Origin: Chelonoidis abingdonii
Lineage: Eukaryota > Chordata > Testudines > Testudinidae
NCBI RefSeq assembly: GCF_003597395.2
Contig: NC_133774.1
Location: forward strand, 38,572,185 to 38,636,184
Length of the DNA stretch: 64,000 nt
Direction: 5' to 3'
Shown here piece after piece: positions 58,266 through 64,000 of this stretch. The position numbers and the translations under genes are program-made. The notes under the pieces were generated by a model. It was not told where the DNA came from, did not search any database, and was given only the letters and a program-made list of their open reading frames with translations. The stretch's first letter is position 1. Each line of letters starts with the position of its first letter.

Positions 58266-58462
58266 AGTGAGTGAGTGGGGTCCCTCCCACATAGTCAGTG
58301 AGGAGGCCCAAATTTCTACATGTGCTATTAAGGTTGTATTTTGACTCTTGAGATACATACACACTTTGAGGGCAGGCAGCTTCCCCCTAGAGGCTCGAAC
58401 ACCAGAAGGTAAATTCAATACATTTTGGTGGCATTTTTTTTCTTCTTGGTTTTTAATTTTTT

Positions 58463-59275
58463 GAATAAGAACAGCCATAGTGAGTCAAACCAAAGGTCCA
58501 TCTAGCCCAGTATCCAGTCTTCTGACAGTGGCCAATACCAGGTGTTTCAGAAGGAATGAACAGAACAGGGAAATTATTGAGTGATCCATCCCTTGTCGTC
58601 CAGTCCCAGCTTCTGGCAATTAGAAGTTCAGGGGCATCAAGAGCGTGGTGTTGCATCCCTGACCATCTTGGCTAATAGCCATTGACAAACCTATCCCATA
58701 TGAACTTATCTAATTCTTTTTTGAACCCAGTTATACTTTTGGCCTTCACAACATCCCCCAGCAACAAGTTCCACAGGTTGACTGTGCATTGTGTAAAGAA
58801 GTACTGCCTTTTTTTTGTTTTTAAACCTGCTGCCAATTAATTTCATTGTCTGACCCTGGGTTTTGTGTTATGTGAAGGGGGAAATAACACCCCCCTATTC
58901 ACTTTCATTCATGATTTTATAGACCTCCATCATATCCAACCTTAGTAGGCTCTTTTCTAACATAAATAGTCCAGTCTTCTTAATCGCTCTGTCCTCATAG
59001 GGAAACTGTTCCTTACCCCTTATTGTTTTTGTTCCTCTTTTCTGTACCTTTTCCAGTTCTAAAATATAGCTTTGAGATGGGGCGCAGGGGAGAGACCAGA
59101 ACTGCACACACTATTCAAGGATGAATATAGTGGCATTATATTTTCTGTCTTATTATCCGTCCCTTTTCTAATAGTGCCTAATATTCTATTAGCTTTTTTG
59201 ATGCTGCTGCACACTGAGCAGACATTTTCAGACAACTATCTACAATGACCCCAAGATCTAACAGTGTACTGTACT
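58463..59275 (-). mobile_element. CR1 LINE 3' end with ORF2 C-terminal remnant
   Basis: The + strand begins AAGAACAGCCATAGTGAGTC and continues through CTGTCTTCTGACAGTGGCC-like sequence to TTCCACAGGTTGACTGTGC, the antisense of a CR1 subfamily 3' region. On the minus strand, 58895-59107 reads ILELEKVQKRGTKTIRGKEQ and LLRLDMMEVYKIMN, the CR1 ORF2 C-terminal block LE.VQ.RATK.I.G. It has in-frame changes and no intact ORF. Confidence 0.8.
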
Positions 59276-59956
59276 TGGGTCTTGTTGACCTAACTAAGCT
59301 GCTCCAAACTGCTGTGAAAAATCCCCTTTTCCCCAAACGGTCAATCTTTATATTTCAGTGGGAGGCCAGACTACCAAGAAGGGGATACGTTTTCCCTAGG
59401 CAACATTAAGTCCTTTAATGTTGCTGACAACTGAAGTCATCCAACATCTTTAATTTCATTTAAGAATAATGGCTATATGTGTTCAATCCTAATAATCATT
59501 ATTCTGACCAGGGCAAGAGATGAAATGTTGACTCAGTCAGCATCTAATGCATTTACCATACCTACTAGCCATTTGGCATCATTTTAGCTCTCCTCCTGTG
59601 TTTTATTTTAACGTCCTGGTGCCAACTGCAGTAGAACATATTCAGTTGATAAGGATTTCTCTTGCACACCCACCCACACCCGACCTCTACCCCACAGGGA
59701 GTGCAGCAGTCATAAAGCTATTCCACAAGTGTTTGGATAAATGTTTGCCTTACAGTTTGAATATTCGTAATGTAGAATGGCATACTGAAACCTGAGTGGG
59801 CTCTCTATATCAAAACGGGCCAAGGAGATGGGGATAAAAAAACCCAACCCTTTTTGAGCATGCTTTTGGCAGGTATTTAAAGAAAATACATGAAATAAAC
59901 ACCAGAGGGAGCAGTTGTATAAGACTTCTACAGCTGTGCTTCAGAAGGAAAGCGTA
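59276..59956. other. Intergenic sequence without recognised features
   Basis: Nothing recognised apart from possible CR1 continuation near 59,280-59,330. Confidence 0.35.
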
Positions 59957-60285
59957 GAACATAAGAACGGCCAACCTGGGTCAGAGCAAATGTCCATCTA
60001 GCCCAGTATCCTGTCTTCTGACAGTGGCCAATGCCAGGTGCCCGTAAGGTGACCAGATGTCCCAATTTTATAGGGAAAGTCCTGATTTTTGGGTCTTCTT
60101 CTTACATAGTCTCCTATTACTCACCACCCCGTCCCAACTTTTCATGTTTGCTGTCTGGTCACCCTAGGTGCCCCAGAGGGAATGAACAAAACAGGTAACC
60201 ATCAAGTGATCCATCCCCGTCACCCATTTCCCAGCTTTAGGCAAACAGAGGCTAGGGACACCATCCCTACCCAAAGTCACAGTGA
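59957..60285 (-). mobile_element. CR1 LINE 3' fragment split by a MITE
   Basis: GAACATAAGAACGGCCAACC, CAGTATCCTGTCTTCTGACA and, beyond the insert, CCAGAGGGAATGAACAAAAC and GGCAAACAGAGGCTAGGGAC match the same CR1 subfamily as 58463. The CR1 is interrupted at 60045-60166. Confidence 0.8.
60045..60166. mobile_element. hAT MITE (122 bp) nested in CR1
   Basis: The ends TAAGGTGACCAGATG and GTCTGGTCACCCTA are inverted (TARGGTGACCAGA). Flanking octamers GGTGCCCG (60037-60044) and GGTGCCCC (60167-60174) agree at 7 of 8. Removing the insert plus one flank restores the continuous CR1 sequence. Confidence 0.9.
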
Positions 60286-61149
60286 AAATGGGAAATTCAT
60301 CATGGTATAGATTAGAAGCACTACACATTTTTCTTATCCTGTCTTGCAGCGTCTGCACAGTGCCTTCCAGAGTTCAGTAGGTAACATTATTCCCATTTTA
60401 TACTTGAGGAGACAATGGGAGGTCCTAGTCCATGACTAGAACATAGGCACTACTGCACAATAATTATACCCATCTTCCCCAAACATCTTTATATAATAGA
60501 TTTAAAATAAAGACTCTAGAATGAATTTGTTCCCCTTTCTGGAAAACATGACCTTGTCTTTATATCACGAAGTGACCTGACACCATTACTAGTGCAGCCT
60601 TCACTTTAGCTCGGGATATTCTCGTATTGTACCTTCTCAAAGGCATTAACAGACTGAATTCTAGCATGGACTATGTTAGCTTCCACTTTTCACTTGTGAT
60701 GATAACCACGTGGTGAGACAGATTTCTGTTCCTCTTCTTCTTCCCCTTCCTGAAGTGGGCCCCATCCTGACCCTGCCGTCTCCTTCTAAAACACATTTCA
60801 GTGGCCACTAATGATGCAAGTCAACTAGCATTTACAGAAAGAAGGGTCCCTTTATGCTTGACTATTAATTACTAATACATTCCCTTTGTTTCAACTAAAC
60901 AGCCCAGACGGTGACATTAATTCTCAGAGAAAGGGAATGAACAGTTTCCCATCTAGCGGTAAATAACCAAACTCCTTTGTGTACAAAGGTAGCAAACAAA
61001 CCTAATTTGTACTGATAGCACTGGGCAATGAGGAAGGGGAACCACAGGGCAAATTGAAATGGCCAGTCCAGCCCAAAACAAATGGAGTGATTGGATTTTA
61101 GAGGAAGAGGAATAGAAACAAGGAAAGTCAATCAAGAGTGACTTCATAA
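60286..61149. other. Intergenic sequence without recognised features
   Basis: Nothing recognised. Confidence 0.4.
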
Positions 61150-61955
61150 GACACGCTGAGGAATCTAGACAAATTGGAGAACTGATCTGAGTTCCACAAG
61201 ATGAAATTCATTTAGGAGAACAAATGCCCAACTACAAAATGGGGAATAGTTGGCTAGATGGGTAGTACTGCTGAAAACGATCTGGGGATTATAATGAATC
61301 ACAAACTGAATACAAGTCAACAGTGTGATTCACCATTATGAAAAGGCTAATATCACGGTGTGGTGTATTAACATGCATGTTGTATGCAAGACACAGAGTG
61401 TAATTTTCCTGTTCTATTCAGCAGTGGGGTTGCCTCAGTTGGAATACTGTGTCCAATTCTGGGTGCCATGCTTTAAGAAAGATATGGATAAGTAGGGGAC
61501 AGTCCAGAGGAGAGCAAAAAAGTATTTTTAAAAAAATAGAAAATTAGACCTAACTATAAGGAAAAGTTAAAAATAACTGGGCATGTTTAGTCTTGAGAAG
61601 AGAAGATGGGAGGGGGCACCTGATAAACCTTCAAATATGTTAAGGCTGTCATAAAGAGGATGGTGATCAATTGTTCTCCATTACCACTGCAGGTAGGACA
61701 AGAAGTAATGAGCTTAATCTGCAAAGAAGAATTAGTTTAGATATTAGGAAATGCATTCTTATATATAAGCTTTGTAAAGAGTGGTTCAGCTTTGGAGTAG
61801 GCTTCCAAGGGAGGTTGTGGAATACCCATCCCTGGAGGTTTTTAAGAACAGATTAGACAAACATCTATCAGGTCTCACTTTACGTAATCCTTATGCAGCA
61901 CAGGAGGCTGGACCTCTTGACCTCTCATGGTCCTTTCCAGCCCTACATTTTTATA
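61150..61955 (+). mobile_element. CR1 LINE 3' end, sense orientation (degraded)
   Basis: TCTAGACAAATTGGAGAACT, AGTCAACAGTGTGATTCACC, GGAATACTGTGTCCAATTCT, GGGAGGTTGTGGAATACCCA and finally GACCTCTCATGGTCCTTTCC follow the CR1 sense 3' region in order to its terminus near 61,955. A long A-rich indel lies at 61,520-61,550. No open frame is left. Confidence 0.8.
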
Positions 61956-62936
61956 ACTAGTCTGATTTCAGATGTTTGTGGTTGGTTCTCCTCATTTTGT
62001 TTAAGCACCCATATTGCCAACCTCAAATATTTAAAAATCATGTTGCCTCAAAAAAACATGATTTTGTAAAAACCATCAATGTGGGTTTCTTGATTACTTT
62101 TCCACACTCTACCACTAAGGTGGTAGATCCCTCCTTTAAAAGCTACTTGCAGATAGTGAAACCTTCACAGAATGTCTCCATTTGAACCACACTGATGAAA
62201 TGGGAGGTGAGCTCCTAGGGCCTGAGAATCAGTGTGAGGGACATAAGAGCTTCACACAGATGGCCCTGTTCTTCTATGGATCCTCAGGAACCATGGGATT
62301 TGGAGTTGAACCAGCAAGGGACAAACCTTGACCTTCCCCCTGCCCTCAATGGAATTAGTTCAGGAGGAACTCTGCCTGGGGACTCCTGTGGATGTTTCCT
62401 CCTCTTTAGCTCCCTCCTGGAGGCCCAACGCTGTTCCAGGGAGCACCACCATCTCTGAGTGGTGATGTTCAAGGAGGTAAAGAGCTTGACTTTACTGAAT
62501 AAATGAAAACAATTAACTTGTATCTTTAGTCCCCATTTCCTCCCCCACTCCCCTTTCTTGGTTTCATAGCTAAACTATCTGTTTCCTTTTCTCTTGTGTT
62601 TCTCTGTTGGAGCTAGTGACAGTAGTCCAGGCCAAGAGAGAGGGACATCCACTCAGGACCTTTCTTGTGGCCTAGCGAATTCCACTCCATACGCCTACCA
62701 ATTCCCTCCCATCCCATAATGTAGTGGGGCGTATTATTTCTTGGGACATGGTGGAAAAGGGTAAACCCTGGGAGTCTGAGTGCTCTGGTGAAGTAAAGGG
62801 ATTTATCTGGGCCTTGGGGAGCCTTCCTGTGTATTCTTCCACTAATGACCTTTTTCTATTTTTGCTTTTTGGGATCTCAACAGCATGTGAGATAGTGCTG
62901 AGGCAAAGATACTATTTTCTGTAAAACCAAGATGAA
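61956..62936. other. Intergenic sequence; one repeat scrap
   Basis: At 62,006-62,110 ATATTGCCAACCTCAAATAT and AAACATGATTTTGTAAAAAC look like a partial copy of the GTTGCCAACTC family. The rest is unrecognised. Confidence 0.35.
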
Positions 62937-63232
62937 CTAGTGCCAACTCTCATGATTTTAATCACATTTGTGATATATGGTGCTTTCTTTAAAGCCCCGG
63001 CTCCTGGAGTCAAGTTGTAGTGCCAGATTCTCAGTTTTCATTTAAAAAACACCTAGAACTAATAGGTCATGGACAAAAGTTTGAGAACATTAAAGGCGGC
63101 AACACTACAAGGCAGATAAGAAACCGGTATTTATGATTTTTAAAAAAATCTTTGGTTTAAAAAAAAAAATCACATCTGCCAATCCCATGATTTTGGGGAG
63201 CCTGACTCATGATTTGAGTTGCCATGGCTACT
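62937..63232 (+). repeat. Fuller copy of the GTTGCCAACTC repeat family
   Basis: It begins AGTGCCAACTCTCATGATTT and has AAAGCCCCGGCTCCTGGAGT. It ends CTGACTCATGATTTGAGTTG. Inverted ends (TGCCAACTC / GAGTTGCCA-like) suggest a DNA transposon. A target duplication is not clear. Confidence 0.5.
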
Positions 63233-63728
63233 CCCAGTTTTCAAAAACACATGGATGCCCTAGCTGTTTAATAAAAGAGATTGTGTAGTTCATCCACTCT
63301 AATACAAAATGGAATATGAGCATGGTGGACACGAGACAATTTTGTGGGTTGGGGAGAGGTCAGTAATTTAATGTAGAGGTAGGGAGCGATGAGAGAATGG
63401 GGGCACAGTTGGTTGCAAAGGTTTGCAGACCTGGCATAAAATACCAAGGCCAGCCCTGGTACTGTGTGGAAAAGGATTCTTCCTTCCTTCGCTTCCTCCA
63501 CCATCAATTGAATGGCTCTGACAGACAGTCAGTTTCTGCATTCTGGAATACCAGGAACACCAGGTATTTAGCCTCACTTTTTCAATGCACTGTGGGCTTT
63601 TTGGGGAAAGATGGCTACTTTCATACAAACCCTCTTGTCGTCTGCAAAGAAATACGTTCCATCTCTGCTTTAATGTGGGTTGCAAAGTTTCAGGCGATCA
63701 TTTTTAGCCTTGGAATCTGGGCTGGGAT
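63233..63728. other. Intergenic sequence without recognised features
   Basis: Nothing recognised. The overlapping frames at 63268-63786 have no domain-like content. Confidence 0.4.
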
Positions 63729-63875
63729 CATAGGTACTGACTCTGTGGATGCTCTGGGGCTCAAGAAGCCACTGGAAAAAAAATAGGGGGTGCCCAGCAC
63801 CATCAGGACCATGTTAATCTTTTGCAGACCCTGGACCGTGGCCACCACTGGCAAAAACAAAAGTCAGTGCCTGTG
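63729..63875. mobile_element. MITE related to the element at 22379 (147 bp)
   Basis: The ends CATAGGTACTGACTCTGTGG and AAGTCAGTGCCTGTG are inverted and match the CATAGGCGCCGACT ends at 22379. The interior is shorter. The flanks give no clear 8-bp duplication. Confidence 0.6.
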
Positions 63876-64000
63876 CTCGGGACCCTCTCTTGAGTGTCTC
63901 CCTTTCAACAATCTCTCACAGCTGAGGAAGACACCAGCAGCTGCTTGTTCTCTGCTTATTTTTTTCAGTAATCAATCTTTACATTCAGAGCGTGCTCTCA

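Noticed and set aside
57823..58362. The longest open reading frame of the window (179 residues, minus strand)
   Set aside because: It overlays a purine-rich low-complexity tract. The product is Ser/Pro/Leu-rich with no domain, and overlapping frames of similar kind exist.
63729..63883. 8-bp target duplication of the 63729 MITE
   Set aside because: GCTGGGAT and CTCGGGAC match only if a gap is allowed, so no duplication is claimed.
1..64000. CRISPR arrays, operons, riboswitches or bacterial promoters
   Set aside because: The DNA is vertebrate, with spliced exons and reptile transposons. No regularly spaced short direct repeats with unique spacers were seen.
48000..64000. A downstream neighbour gene such as PDE4D, expected near RAB3C from human gene order
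   Set aside because: No phosphodiesterase-like exon was recognised on either strand, so it must lie beyond the window if synteny holds.

Overview
This window is vertebrate nuclear DNA and contains part of one protein-coding gene, the 3' end of RAB3C on the + strand. Two coding exons are certain. An internal exon (27175-27299) carries the NKxD nucleotide-binding motif. The terminal exon (40281-40468) carries the SAK motif and ends in a Cys-Gly-Cys prenylation tail. Everything before 27175 is the intron upstream of the first of these exons, and 27300-40280 is the last intron. After the stop codon lies a long candidate 3' untranslated region, possibly reaching the AATAAA at 47973. The rest, to 64000, looks intergenic. 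No other host gene, tRNA or rRNA gene was recognised.

The host is most likely a turtle, or failing that another non-avian reptile. The basis is the mix of transposable elements: several CR1 LINE 3' ends, a Penelope-like element, a degraded L1, PIF/Harbinger-like elements with long TIRs beginning near GTCTACAC, LTR retroelement pieces, and many hAT MITEs with 8-bp target duplications. I recognise several of these from general knowledge of turtle genomes. No database search was possible.

Layout. 1-10,250 is a nest: a Penelope-like remnant, then an antisense L1 broken up by three Harbinger-like elements, an LTR-like element and a CR1 piece. 10,661-13,839 is a 3.2-kb hAT element with a decayed transposase gene on the minus strand. 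14,090-15,060 is a CR1 fragment split by a hAT MITE. 18,872-20,469 is an LTR-like element split by another hAT element. 21,950-23,280 is a Gypsy-like LTR and gag fragment with inverted repeats and a nested MITE. 25,314-25,689 is a foldback-type hAT MITE with a perfect target duplication. The last intron holds a few more MITEs, a locally duplicated block of about 430 bp, and a hAT element filled with GC-rich alternating repeats. 48,000-64,000 holds more MITEs and three CR1 pieces, one split by a nested MITE.

The best-supported new observations are the hAT-type insertions whose TIRs and 8-bp target duplications can be read by eye, the nesting order they give, the unusual structure of the Penelope-like copy, and two foldback hairpins in the candidate RAB3C 3' UTR. 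I found nothing that I can defend as an entirely new biological system.
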